A DNA stretch of 36,192 nt from positions 1 to 36,192 of the forward strand of contig CAMMLS010000008.1 of the NCBI GenBank assembly GCA_946497775.1, given 5' to 3'. Positions 8,306 through 18,600 of the stretch are shown piece by piece. Made by a program: the position numbers and the translations under genes. The notes beneath the pieces were generated by a model. The model was not told where the DNA came from. It did not search any database and saw nothing but the letters and a program-made list of their open reading frames with translations. Position 1 is the first letter of the stretch; each line of letters starts with the position of its first letter. The stretch comes from an uncultured Clostridium sp. (GTDB taxonomy: Bacteria > Bacillota > Clostridia > TANB77 > CAG-508).

Positions 8306-10733
8306 CTATTTATTTGTAAACTTTGAATCTATTCGTATTTTTCCGATAATTATTTACAGTAATTTTTATTTCTCCGAAGCTTATCGGTTCTTAATACTTT
8401 TGTGCCGCATATTTTCTAACCTTAATATAACATTATTATTTGGATGTCCAAAAGTATTTTTTTCTCCTACCCCAATTAAAGCAATTTTAGGTTTTACTTT
8501 TTCTATAAATTCTTGTATTGATGATGTTTTAGAACCATGATGAGCAATTTTTAATATATCTGCTTGTAAATTTTTTGAATTATTTTTAATTATATTTTTT
8601 TCTGCGACTTCTTCTATATCTCCTGTAAATAACATTTCGAAATTTTTATAAATAAATTTAGCAACAATAGAATTATTATTTAATACATTCTCAGATAATT
8701 GCTTCTTTTCTGGCCATAGAATTTCGAAATGCGATTCATTATCTACTTGAATTTTTTCTTTTGCTTGAACTAGTATTACATTTATATTCTTCTCTCTTAC
8801 AATTTTTATAAATTTATTATAATTTTCGGAATTTTCTATTTGTTTTGATATAATAACATTTTTTACAATCAATCTTTCCATAATAGTAAAAACTCCGAAG
8901 GCAATGATCACTATCAAAATGACTTATCATAGCAAAATCAATTTTCTTAATTCCTCTATCTAACAGATATGGTAATAAAACATTTTTTCCAACATCATAT
9001 GTTGAATCTGAACCTCCTCCGTCTATTAATACTTTCTTGCCTTTTCTTGTAATTATTAATGTACTATCCCCTTGTCCTACATCTATAAAAAATATGCATA
9101 GTTTTTTATCTACAATCTTTATTCCATATGATATAATACAAATTATAGTCATTAGTACCACAATAATTTTTAACATGTTTTTTATGTTATTTATTACTGT
9201 TTTTTCTATTTTATATTGTTTTTTATTTTCTCTTTTACAATAAAGTAATATTATTAAGCCAATATAATAAATAATTACAAAACTGGTTTTTGGAGTTGTT
9301 ACTAATAAATTAGCAAAAGGGATATTTGCAGTTTTTTCTGCTATTATAATAATTATATTTATTAAAAGTTCAATAGGAATTGCTAAAATTTGGGCTAATG
9401 GAAAATATATAAAAGATATAAAAATTAAAATAAATCCATAAATTATGCAAATAGCAATAATTGGAGAAGCTAAAACATTAGATAGCCAAAACATTAAAGA
9501 TATTTGATTAAAATTAAGAGCCATAATTGGAATTATAATTATTTGAGCAGCAATTGTTATAACAAGCATTTCTTTAATAAAATCGATAATTTTTTGTAAA
9601 ACAACATTTTGAATTTTTATTGTAAATAAATCATTAATAATTCTTTGAAATAGTATAATACCAAGAGTTCCTGCATATGAGAGCCACAAGCCAACATCAA
9701 ATATTGCAAACGGATTAAAAAATAATATAATTAGCATAGACAAGGCTAAATTAGTATATATATCGGATTTTCTATAAAATAGACTACTTAAAATTATTAA
9801 AATTCCCATAATACCAGCTCTAGTTACAGATGGTGTAAGTCCAGTCATTAGCATAAAAAAAATTAATATGCAAATACTAATGATTTTTCCAAAAATTTTC
9901 CCCAATTTACTAACTTTAAGTGCAAAATTTATTGCGATAATAATATATGCAACATGTTGACCTGATACCGCTAGCATATGTGCTAAACTACTATTTTTAA
10001 AATCATCTTGCGTTTTATCATCTATATAACCTGTGTCACCTACTAATATTCCTATTAATAAACCAGATATTGTGGTATTTTCTATAAGCTTTTTAGAATT
10101 TGTAATAACAGCATTTCTCGCATTATTAATGCATTTATCTAATATATTTATTTGATTATATTCTACTAATTTTATATTGTTATCCTGCGAATATATTGTT
10201 CCATAAATTCCTTTTGATTTTAGATATTTTGAATAGTCAAATCCTTTATAGTTTCTTGCAACACTTGGAGATTCATATTCTCCTTTTACTTTTATAACAT
10301 CTCCATATTTTAGACTTGTTTTACTATTTTTGTTAATTTTTAATATGAATTTTTTATTTTCTAATTTTCCAATAGTTTTAATAGTATAAACCTTTTTATA
10401 TTCAGTCTGTTTTTCTTCACTTATAACTATTGCTAAGTCTTCAATCTCTGAACTTAAATATATTTGTTCATACATATTGCTACAAAATTTTGTATAAACA
10501 TCTCCAATTAGACTCATAATTGCTAAAATTATAATCGGTTTATAGAAAAATTTAATTATTTTTTTATTAAGAATTTTACTTCTTAAATTAAAATTAGACT
10601 TTATATAAAGCGTGCAAATAATTACTACTAGAATACAAATAAAGGCTATACTTATTTTTAAGTATAGCCCCCATATTATTCCTATTAAAAATCCTAAACA
10701 TGCAATTAAAATTGGTCTAATAATTTTATTCAA
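8306..10733 (-). CDS. comEC: ComEC/Rec2 DNA-uptake protein, reading requires four apparent +1 shifts at CGG
   Basis: ORF 8817..10733 (competence TM domain + start of metallo-beta-lactamase domain) continues in ORF 8381..8917; the expected C-terminus continues past 8381 as ENM-GTKVLRTDKL-GEIKITVNNY-GKIRIDSKFTNK* with stop TAG 8306-8308. Confidence 0.88.
8343..8345 (-). other. Probable CGG +1 frameshift site 5 (AAT TAT C|GGA AAA)
   Basis: In-frame CGG after site 4; skip gives NNY-GKIRIDSKFTNK*. Less diagnostic because the unshifted frame also ends within 12 codons. Confidence 0.6.
8374..8376 (-). other. CGG +1 frameshift site 4 (AAG CTT C|GGA GAA)
   Basis: In-frame CGG after site 3; skip restores RTDKL-GEIKITVNN. 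Confidence 0.78.
8405..8407 (-). other. CGG +1 frameshift site 3 (AAT ATG C|GGC ACA)
   Basis: Zero-frame CGG of ORF 8381..8917; skip restores RLENM-GTKVLRTDKL. Confidence 0.8.
8895..8897 (-). other. CGG +1 frameshift site 2 (TGC CTT C|GGA GTT)
   Basis: Zero-frame CGG of ORF 8817..10733; skip restores HFDSDHCL-GVFTIMERL. Confidence 0.85.
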
Positions 10734-10757
10734 CTCCTATTTAATTGCCCCCATTTT

Positions 10758-12185
10758 TTAAACAATTCTTCTAGCACATACAAATCTATCTCCGTAATAA
10801 GAACTATTTAAAGATGTTATTACAACACCAGTTCGTGAGTTTTCCGAGTGAATAAATTGGTTATTTCCTATATATATTCCAACGTGTCCAATTTTTGTTT
10901 TTCCTTTATTATAAAAGGCTATAATATCTCCCGGTTGTAATTGACTCTTCGAGACATTCTTACCATTTTGAGCTTGCCCTCCTGATGTTCTACTTATACT
11001 ATACCCAAAATGCGAATATATATATGAAGTAAATCCAGAGCAGTCAAAACCTGTACTTGGGTTACTTCCACCACTCTTATACTTACCACCTAAGAACTGT
11101 TTTGCATAAGATACAATCTCTGAACCTGTTGCTCCACTTCCATTTAATGCAACTGGCGAATCTTTTGCGACACTTGTAGTAACTTTTTTCTTTGTCGCTG
11201 CTTTTTTAGCTGCCTCTGCTTTTGCCTTTTCCTCAGCAGCTTTTTGTTCTGCCAATTTCCTTTCTTGTTCTTGTTTAGTTTCAACAAGTTCTGTTGTAGC
11301 ATTTGTAGTTGCTGCAACTACATCATTTTGGACATTTCTTCTTCCATAAGTTAAACTTCTAGATGTTGTAATACTTCTAGATGTTGTTATGGTAACTGGC
11401 TCATCTGAAACTAGTTTTTTGTTAATATAGCCAACTGTTCCATTAGTATCTACATTATACCAACCATTTTTTTCACCTAAAATTGTTAATTCCATATTTA
11501 GAGTTACAGTAACAATATGTTCTGAGTCAACTGTTGCATCTTCTCTAACATTTGCCATCTCTACATTTACATATCCCACTCTTTTAGTTGTTGTTTCTTC
11601 TTCTGGGTTATTTTCTGGTTCTTCTTCATTATTTGTTGTATCTGATTTTTCTATAGCAGATTTTAGAATCCACCCTACTTTGTTTTGTCCTTGTACATAA
11701 ACCCAGTTGTTTACCACTTGAATAACTGTTACAGTACTTCCTGAACCAATTTCTTCTAATACTGGACAAGAAATCAATGGTAAAATATATAATTTTGTAT
11801 TATTATTAACTGTATAATCCTCTTGTATTCTTATTTCACTAACACTAGTAGAACTTGAATCTTCATCATTCCCTGTGTTTTCCTCTTCCGTATTATTCTC
11901 ATTCTCGTTATTTAAGTCTGAATCATTAACATCAATATAATCCCCAAAAATGTATCCTTCGTTTCCTTCATATTCAACCTTATACCAGTCTCCCTCTTTT
12001 TCCAAAACTGTTATATTGTCATCTTTGTAAACATTAGTAATAATTTCAGCTTCTGTAGAAGGTGATTTTCTAATTCTCACCGTATTTCCTGTAATTTTAC
12101 CTGTTGCACAATAAGAAATTCCTGCAAATACTATACTAACTAATAATGTTACTACTAGTATCGGTAGAATTTTTTTTGTTTTCAT
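10758..12185 (-). CDS. Secreted SH3-domain (x3) NlpC/P60 cell-wall hydrolase
   Basis: Signal peptide MKTKKILPILVVTLLVSIVFAGISYCA, three SH3_3-like repeats, C-terminal NlpC/P60 (GGSNPSTGFDCSGFTSYIYSHFG...PGDIIAFYNKGKTKIGHVGIYIGNNQFIHSEN). ATG 12185 has a GGAGAG RBS. Confidence 0.92.
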   Translation of the reverse strand: MKTKKILPILVVTLLVSIVFAGISYCATGKITGNTVRIRKSPSTEAEIITNVYKDDNITVLEKEGDWYKVEYEGNEGYIFGDYIDVNDSDLNNENENNTEEENTGNDEDSSSTSVSEIRIQEDYTVNNNTKLYILPLISCPVLEEIGSGSTVTVIQVVNNWVYVQGQNKVGWILKSAIEKSDTTNNEEEPENNPEEETTTKRVGYVNVEMANVREDATVDSEHIVTVTLNMELTILGEKNGWYNVDTNGTVGYINKKLVSDEPVTITTSRSITTSRSLTYGRRNVQNDVVAATTNATTELVETKQEQERKLAEQKAAEEKAKAEAAKKAATKKKVTTSVAKDSPVALNGSGATGSEIVSYAKQFLGGKYKSGGSNPSTGFDCSGFTSYIYSHFGYSISRTSGGQAQNGKNVSKSQLQPGDIIAFYNKGKTKIGHVGIYIGNNQFIHSENSRTGVVITSLNSSYYGDRFVCARRIV

Positions 12186-12321
12186 TTTAAAATATCTCTC
12201 CTCATTTTTTAAAATTAAAATTTCAGATACTTTTTTATTATATACCAAAATTAAAAATTTGTCAATTTTGGAAGAAACTAGATGGCATAATATTTTAAAA
12301 ATTTGCGTATAATCACAGTAA

Positions 12322-12345
12322 TAAGAGCCCTAAATAGGGCTCTTA
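12322..12345 (-). terminator. Terminator immediately after mini-FtsH-like gene
   Basis: TAAGAGCCC-TAAATA-GGGCTCTTA. Confidence 0.75.
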
Positions 12346-12350
12346 CTTGT

Positions 12351-13106
12351 TTAGATTCCATTTGTTTTGAAAAATTCCTCAATTTCTTCTTCATTGATTT
12401 CTCTTTTTTGCATAAGCTCTTCTTTTAGCAAATACAATATATTTTTATTCACCTTTAAAATCTCTGTAGCTTTTGCTTTTTCATTTTGTAAAATCAATTC
12501 AGCTTCTTCTATGGCTCTTGCATCATCTTTTGCATAAATTAGTCTTTTACCCATTCCATAGTTTTGAATCATTTTCATAGCAACTGTTTGTGCTTTAGAT
12601 ATATCAGAGCATACCCCGTTAGAATGCTCACCATAAGCAAGTTCCTCTGCTATCAATCCACCAAGAAGAGTTCGAATTTCTCCTAGAATATGCGATTTTG
12701 TAAGAACAACACTCTGATATTCTAAATTCGTAACTCCTCCTATATTATTTTCAAGAATATTTTTAATTGCTATTTTCTTAATTTTTGAATTAGGATTCAA
12801 AAGCCGTGCAATAATTGCATGTCCAGCTTCATGAAATGCTGTTTTTTCTAAATCTGCTATACATTGCTTCCTACTTTCAGTAGAATTCTTTTGTTTATCA
12901 CGTAGGTTAAGTTCGTCAGCTATATTTTTAATAGCATCATAGGAAAAAAGTAAATACATAACTGTTAACATACAAAAAAATTCCTTCTTTCCTATTAGTT
13001 CTATTAAAAATAAGAGATTCAGAATAAATATCATAGTGACTAGATAATACAAAGTACAGCCCCTTATTTCTTTAATGTTTTTGCATATTTTCATGATTTT
13101 TTCCAT
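12351..13106 (-). CDS. Stand-alone FtsH-type (M41) peptidase-like membrane protein lacking the AAA ATPase domain
   Basis: Two predicted TM segments then FHEAGHAIIARLLNPNSKIKKIAI...LLGGLIAEELAYGEHSNGVCSDISKAQTVAMKMIQNYGMG; HEAGH zinc motif, no Walker motifs. Contains in-frame CGG (Arg) at 12804-12806. Confidence 0.75.
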   Translation of the reverse strand: MEKIMKICKNIKEIRGCTLYYLVTMIFILNLLFLIELIGKKEFFCMLTVMYLLFSYDAIKNIADELNLRDKQKNSTESRKQCIADLEKTAFHEAGHAIIARLLNPNSKIKKIAIKNILENNIGGVTNLEYQSVVLTKSHILGEIRTLLGGLIAEELAYGEHSNGVCSDISKAQTVAMKMIQNYGMGKRLIYAKDDARAIEEAELILQNEKAKATEILKVNKNILYLLKEELMQKREINEEEIEEFFKTNGI

Positions 13107-13206
13107 TTTTAAGCCTCCGTTTTCTAAGTATACTGGAATCTAAAGCATTAAAGATAAAATTTAATTAAATTTTAACCTCCATTAAAATATAATATTTCAT
13201 ACTTTA

Positions 13207-13235
13207 ATTATATCATATTTACATAATATTTTCAA
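13207..13235 (-). promoter_or_regulatory. Promoter upstream of mini-FtsH-like gene
   Basis: TTGAAA-N17-TATAAT, TG-extended -10. Confidence 0.65.
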
Positions 13236-13258
13236 AGATATAGAAAGCTTAACAAAAA

Positions 13259-13277
13259 GAAAGCTCTACTGAACTTT
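13259..13277 (-). terminator. Terminator after ORF 13266..13613
   Basis: GAAAG-ttcagtaga-GCTTTC followed by TTTTT on minus strand. Confidence 0.45.
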
Positions 13278-13613
13278 CTTTAACTCGTTTTTATAAGCTT
13301 CTAATTTTTTGTACATCTCTGTTTTTTTAATTTCATTTTTACGTCTTTCTTCATTTTGCATTTTTTTTATTTTTTCTTTTTGTTCTGGTGTTGCTAAATA
13401 ATCTCTAAATATATTAAAAAGAATTGCTTTTGTTTGTGGTAACATTACTTGTTTCTCAAGTTCCAAATTTCCATCTAACTTAAATTTATGTGCTGTGTTT
13501 CTATTTTCTCTTATTGCCTCTATTATATCTAATGGAATTTTATTATACTCCTTTTCATTTAATGCTTGCAAAATAGTATACACTTCTGTATAAGCATTTT
13601 TTCTACTATCCAT
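13266..13613 (-). CDS. Hypothetical helical accessory protein
   Basis: 115 aa ORF with RBS, same orientation and 17 nt from the upstream ORF 13631..14329. Confidence 0.65.
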   Translation of the reverse strand: MDSRKNAYTEVYTILQALNEKEYNKIPLDIIEAIRENRNTAHKFKLDGNLELEKQVMLPQTKAILFNIFRDYLATPEQKEKIKKMQNEERRKNEIKKTEMYKKLEAYKNELKKVQ

Positions 13614-13630
13614 TTTTCTTTTCTCCTTTT

Positions 13631-14329
13631 TTAAATCTCCCTAGCCCTTCTTTTTTGAACTATTTGGGCTAGTACTTTATTTTCATTATCTACCATATCC
13701 ATATGTTTTATAGCTACAATTGATGCTTTAGCTATTTCCTTTCCGTTAGTTTTTTTCTTTTCCAAACTTACTCCTAGTTCTAATAATCTTTTTACATCTT
13801 TTTCTGTTGGCTTTTTATAAGTTCCTGTACCTTGCCAAGCTTGTGATAAGTTATCCTTAACTTTTCCTATTTTTTCTTTTGGATTTAAGCCTATTTTTTT
13901 TATTTTTTCTATATTTATTTCCGATTTTTTTGCCAATGTTTCTATGGTATCTGATAATGTAAGTTTTTTAATATCTATTTTTAACTTTTGTAGTTCTTCT
14001 AGTTTACTTATAAACTCCTCTGCTACATTTCTTTCCTGTTTTTCTAATCTTATTCCTAATTTTAAAAGTTTTTCAATTTGCTTTTCTGTTGGCTTTCTTG
14101 CATGTCCATTTCCTCTATATGCATGTACTATAGTTGCTCTACTTACTCCAATTCTATTTTTTGGATTTAGCCCTACTTTTTCTAGTTTTTCTTTATCTAC
14201 TTCTGATTTTTTGGCTAATGTTTCTATTGTATCTCTTTCGGTCAATTTATTTATATTTACTCCAAGTTTCTTTAATAGCTCTAATTTATTTATAAATTCT
14301 TCTGTTATATTTCTTTTCATATTATACAT
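13631..14329 (-). CDS. Hypothetical protein with two ~95-aa tandem repeats
   Basis: (ITEEFINKLELLKKLGVNINKLTERDTIETLAKKSEVDKEKLEKVGLNPKNRIG...KPTEKQIEKLLKLGIRLEK) then (VAEEFISKLEELQKLKIDIKKLTLSDTIETLAKKSEINIEKIKKIGLNPKEKIG...KPTEKDVKRLLELGVSLEK). Confidence 0.75.
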   Translation of the reverse strand: MYNMKRNITEEFINKLELLKKLGVNINKLTERDTIETLAKKSEVDKEKLEKVGLNPKNRIGVSRATIVHAYRGNGHARKPTEKQIEKLLKLGIRLEKQERNVAEEFISKLEELQKLKIDIKKLTLSDTIETLAKKSEINIEKIKKIGLNPKEKIGKVKDNLSQAWQGTGTYKKPTEKDVKRLLELGVSLEKKKTNGKEIAKASIVAIKHMDMVDNENKVLAQIVQKRRAREI

Positions 14330-14362
14330 TTTTATTTCTCCTTTTTATTATATACAATATAT

Positions 14363-14391
14363 ATTCTAACATATTTACATAACATTTGCAA
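14363..14391 (-). promoter_or_regulatory. Promoter upstream of tandem-repeat accessory gene
   Basis: TTGCAA-N17-TAGAAT, spacer contains TTATGTAAATATG as in the promoter at 13207. Confidence 0.55.
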
Positions 14392-14442
14392 AATACTACA
14401 CAGATAATGCCTTTGACTATTTTATATTTCTTTAAGAAAAAA

Positions 14443-14460
14443 GCAGGCAAATTCGCCTGC
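14443..14460 (-). terminator. Terminator overlapping the stop codon of ORF 14460..15008
   Basis: GCAGGC-gaattt-GCCTGC then TTTTTTC on minus strand. Confidence 0.8.
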
Positions 14461-15008
14461 TATTCTCTTAAAGAGAGTTTTTCTCCTTTTTCTTGTAACT
14501 CTTTAGCTAAGTCTGGATCTTCAATTATTACATTATCACTCATGAGCCAAATTATAGGTTGTGTAACACCATTTACTTCTATATCTTCTGAATAGATAGC
14601 CTCTACCCTTTTTTCAAGTCTAGCATTTGGTTTCACATATAAGCCTATACTTCTATTACTTCTTCTTGCTCTTACTTGATAATTATGCAGGTTTAGCTCT
14701 CTTGCTGTAATTTCTACAATTTCTTCCTTTCCCCAAACAAGTGGGAAACTATCTGTTTCAATATAAACATTTAGATATGCTTCTCCATTATCATTATATT
14801 GCCATCCTTGTATTAAAGCTTTTCGAAGATTTTTATCATAATCAAGCAATTTATCTTGATACATATAATGAAATGAAGCTAATACCAAGCCAGGAATTAA
14901 AATTGCAATTAACAGCCGCCCCTCTGTAATGTTTTTCATAACATTCCATGTTGCAAAGCAGGTGTTGTCCCAGACCTTTCTAACAATTTTTCTGATGCAC
15001 TTAAACAT
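14460..15008 (-). CDS. Hypothetical membrane-anchored accessory protein
   Basis: RBS GGAGGAGAC, one TM; contains in-frame CGG at 14916-14918. Confidence 0.7.
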   Translation of the reverse strand: MFKCIRKIVRKVWDNTCFATWNVMKNITEGRLLIAILIPGLVLASFHYMYQDKLLDYDKNLRKALIQGWQYNDNGEAYLNVYIETDSFPLVWGKEEIVEITARELNLHNYQVRARRSNRSIGLYVKPNARLEKRVEAIYSEDIEVNGVTQPIIWLMSDNVIIEDPDLAKELQEKGEKLSLRE

Positions 15009-15047
15009 GATGTCTCCTCCCTTTAAATATATAAATAATATATATTT

Positions 15048-15076
15048 ATTATATCACGAATTACATAATGTGTCTA
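15048..15076 (-). promoter_or_regulatory. Promoter of ORF 14460..15008
   Basis: TAGACA-N17-TATAAT with TG-extended -10. Confidence 0.6.
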
Positions 15077-15100
15077 CTTTGCATTATGCAAATAGGAAAA

Positions 15101-15126
15101 CCAAGAGCTTAAATTAAAGCTCTTGG
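15101..15126 (-). terminator. Terminator after ORF 15137..15568
   Basis: CCAAGAGCTT-TAATTT-AAGCTCTTGG then TTTTCC on minus strand. Confidence 0.75.
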
Positions 15127-15136
15127 TCTAAAAGGA

Positions 15137-15568
15137 TTATTTGTTTGTTTTACGGTTTTTATACAGGTAATACATTACCCAAATATGATAAACAGAATCA
15201 AAAATTTGCCATCCATGGAAAATCACTCCATATGCATAAACAAAAACCATTATATATCCCATTATTGGTTTATTTTCCATTCCAAGAATGGAAAGTACTT
15301 TAGCGAATGGCCAGGTAATTAATTTTAATATGCCATCTAATTCGTAGAATTTTCCATTTGATCTTATTTTAAGTTTTGAATCTTTGAATTCAAAAGAATA
15401 TTCAACACAAAATCCTAAAATAAGGTTTGTAATTATTCCTTCGAATAATCCCAAATGGGGTATTCCAAGCAAATTACTTACTGCCCATAGAATTAAAGCT
15501 AAAAAGATAGCAATTGAAATTCTGTCTAAAATATCATACCGTCTTTCTTCAACATACGTTTTTACCAT
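15137..15568 (-). CDS. Hypothetical multi-TM accessory protein
   Basis: Hydrophobic segments; RBS GGAGATGACATC; contains in-frame CGG at 15539-15541. Confidence 0.7.
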   Translation of the reverse strand: MVKTYVEERRYDILDRISIAIFLALILWAVSNLLGIPHLGLFEGIITNLILGFCVEYSFEFKDSKLKIRSNGKFYELDGILKLITWPFAKVLSILGMENKPIMGYIMVFVYAYGVIFHGWQIFDSVYHIWVMYYLYKNRKTNK

Positions 15569-15607
15569 GATGTCATCTCCTTTTATTATAAAATATCTTA
15601 TATTTTA

Positions 15608-15636
15608 ATTATAGCATATTTAAGGCTTTGTGTCTA
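15608..15636 (-). promoter_or_regulatory. Promoter of ORF 15137..15568, -35 overlapping the smc stop codon
   Basis: TAGACA-N17-TATAAT; plus-strand TGTCTA 15631-15636 covers smc stop 15634-15636. Confidence 0.6.
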
Positions 15637-18600
15637 TTTTAGCTTCATAGAGAGCAATTTTGATATTCCATTTTCTTCCATTGTAATACCATATACTGTA
15701 TCTGCTGCTTCCATGGTTCCCTTCCTGTGTGTTATTACTAGGAATTGTATTTCTTTTGTGAATTTTTTTAAATACTCTGCAAATCTATATACATTTACAT
15801 CATCAAGTGCTGCTTCTATTTCATCTAGAACACAGAACGGTGCTGGGTTTATCTTTAATATAGCAAATAATAATGCAATTGCAGTTAATGCTTTTTCTCC
15901 TCCTGATAGTAACATCATATTTTGAAGTTTTTTGCCGGGTGGTTGTGCTTCTATATCTATTCCACATTCTAATATATTGTTTTCGTCTGCTAATTTTAAG
16001 TTTGCTTTTCCACCTCCAAATAATTCTGAAAAAATTTCGCCAAAGTTTTTATTTATTACCTTAAATTGTTCAGCAAATTGTTTTTTCATAACTTCTGTCA
16101 TTTCTGATATGATTTTTTTAAGTTTGTTGCTAGATTCTTCCAAATCTATTTTCTGTTCAGTCATAAAATCAAATCTTTCTTTTGTTTGTTTGTATTCTTC
16201 TATGGAGTCAATATTTATACTTCCAAGAGATTTGATTTGATTTCTTAATTCATTTACATTTTTTTGTACTTCTGCTACATTATCTGGTTTTGAATAATTT
16301 TCAGCATTGTTTGGAGTAATTTCATATTCTTCCCACATTTTATTTACTACTTGCTCTAACTCTACTTCTAACTTTGATTTTTTAATTTCTATTTTATTTA
16401 TCTGTTCTTTTAAATCATCAATAAGTTTTAATCTATTATTTATATCTTCTTCTAATTTTTGAAGAACTTCATTTTTTGTTATTCTAGTATTTTTAAGTTC
16501 CTCTATCTTACTGCTACTTTGGCTTACCTCTTGTTTTGCATTTTCTATTTCTTTAATTAGATTATTTATTTTTTCATTATTTTCTATGTTTTCTTGTTTT
16601 AATTCTTCGCATATTTTTTCTTTGTTTTGTATAGATATATTTGAGTTATTAATTTCCTGATTTACTCTTTCTACCAGTTCATCAATAGAAGCTTCACTTT
16701 CACTAAATGAAGAAACAGAAATTTTTAAGTTAGTAATATCAAAATTTAAATCATCTATGTATTTTTGGTTATCCTTGTTTTGCTCTGCAAATGCTTCTAT
16801 AATTGCATTTAATTCAATGATTTCATTTTCTAATAATTTTATTTGTTCTTCATAATTTATTTTATCTTGTCTATTTTTTTCTTTTTCTATGTTTATGTTT
16901 GTAATTTCTTCTTTAATTTTTGTAAGTCTATCTTCAAGTTTTGTAACATTTGCCTCAACAGATGTAAGCTTTTGTTTTTCTGTTGCATAAACAATTTCTG
17001 CCTCTTGATTTGTTTTCTCCATTTTCTCAGCTTTTGCTAAAACATCTTCAATGCTAGATAAATATTCTGATTTTTCGTTTTCTATATTTTTTAAATTTTT
17101 GTTAAATATTTTTAATTCTTGTTCTAAATCTTCTATTTCTTTTTTACGTCCTAATATATTAACTGTTTTTGTAATTACAGATCCTCCTGTAATTGCACCT
17201 GATGGATTTATTACATCTCCTTTTAATGTAACAATTCTAAAAGAATATGAATTTTGCTTAGCTAGCATAATTGCACAGTCCATATTCTCTACAATTACTG
17301 TTCTACCAAGCAAATTTAAAACAATTTGATCATAAATTTTCTCATTTTTTACTAAATCTGATGCAATTCCTATTACTCCTGGAATATTTTTTGAATTTAT
17401 TTTATCTAACTTTTTGCCTTTAACCGAACTTATAGGTAAAAAAGATGCTCTTCCTAGATTATTTGTTCTTAAATATTCTACAAGTTTTTTAGCAGTATTT
17501 TCTGTATCTGTAACTATGTTTTGCATAGCTTGCCCAAGTGTCATTTCTATTGCAATTTGGTATTCTTTTGGAACAGAAATAATATTTGCTAAAACATCAT
17601 GCATACCATTTTTTAAATTACTGTCTCTTTCACAAGCTTGAAGTATTGACTTTATGCTCTTATTATAGCCTTCTTTTTCTTTCTCAGTTTCGATTAAAAA
17701 TTTAAGCCTAGATTCTTTAATTCTTGCTTCCATTCCTATTTTATTTATTGTTTTTTCATATTCTTGAATTTTTTCTGTACTTTCTTGTTTCTTTTGATTA
17801 AATTCTTCTAGTTCTTTTAAAATTTTGTTTCTATTTGCCTCTATTTCCTGAAAAGTTTTACTAATCTCTTCTTTTACAAGTCTTTCTGAATCAAGTTCAG
17901 ATATACAAACTCTTTGCTCTTCTTTTAATGTTTTTTCACGCTTTTCTAAATTTTCATAATTTATATTTTGTGTATTAATTTTAGAATTAATTTCGTATTT
18001 TTCATCTATATTGCTATTTAGCTTTTTCTTTTTTTCTTCTATTTCTAATTCTTTACTAGATAATTTACTTGTTAATTCTTTAAGTTCAGCTTCTTTTATT
18101 TCTAATTCTTTTTCAAATTTTTCTTTATCTGCATATAAATTATTCTTTTTATTAATTTTTTGATTTTTTTCTTCTTCTAATTCATTAATCTTTTCTTTTA
18201 ATTCTACAATTTCATTTTCATATCTTGAAATTGTTTCTATATTACTTTCATTTTTTTGTTTTGTAACATTTATATCGGAATTAATTTTTTCTATTTTATT
18301 AGATATTTCAAATCCAGCGTTTTGCATATTTTCTATTTCTTGAATAATATTTTCAATTTCAATCTTTAAAGCCTCTTTTTGTCCTTTTTTTTCTTCTAGC
18401 ACAGTTTCTTCGCTATTTGTTTGAGAAGAAATAGTATCCATATCTTTAATAATTTGAGAAATTTTTTCTTTATATGTGTCTATATTATGCAAAAAAAGAC
18501 CTATCTCAATATTTTTTAATTCTTCTCTTAAATCTAAAAACTTTTTAGCTTTATCAGATTGCGCTTTAAGAGGTCCAATTGTCGCCTCAATTTCAGACAA

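Noticed and set aside
8895-8897. RF2 (prfB)-style programmed frameshift with upstream Shine-Dalgarno and stop codon
   Set aside because: No SD-like element shared upstream and no stop codon at the shift position at any of the nine sites.
12351-15568. Prophage or transposon block
   Set aside because: No integrase, transposase, terminase or inverted repeats recognised; genes are separate transcription units.
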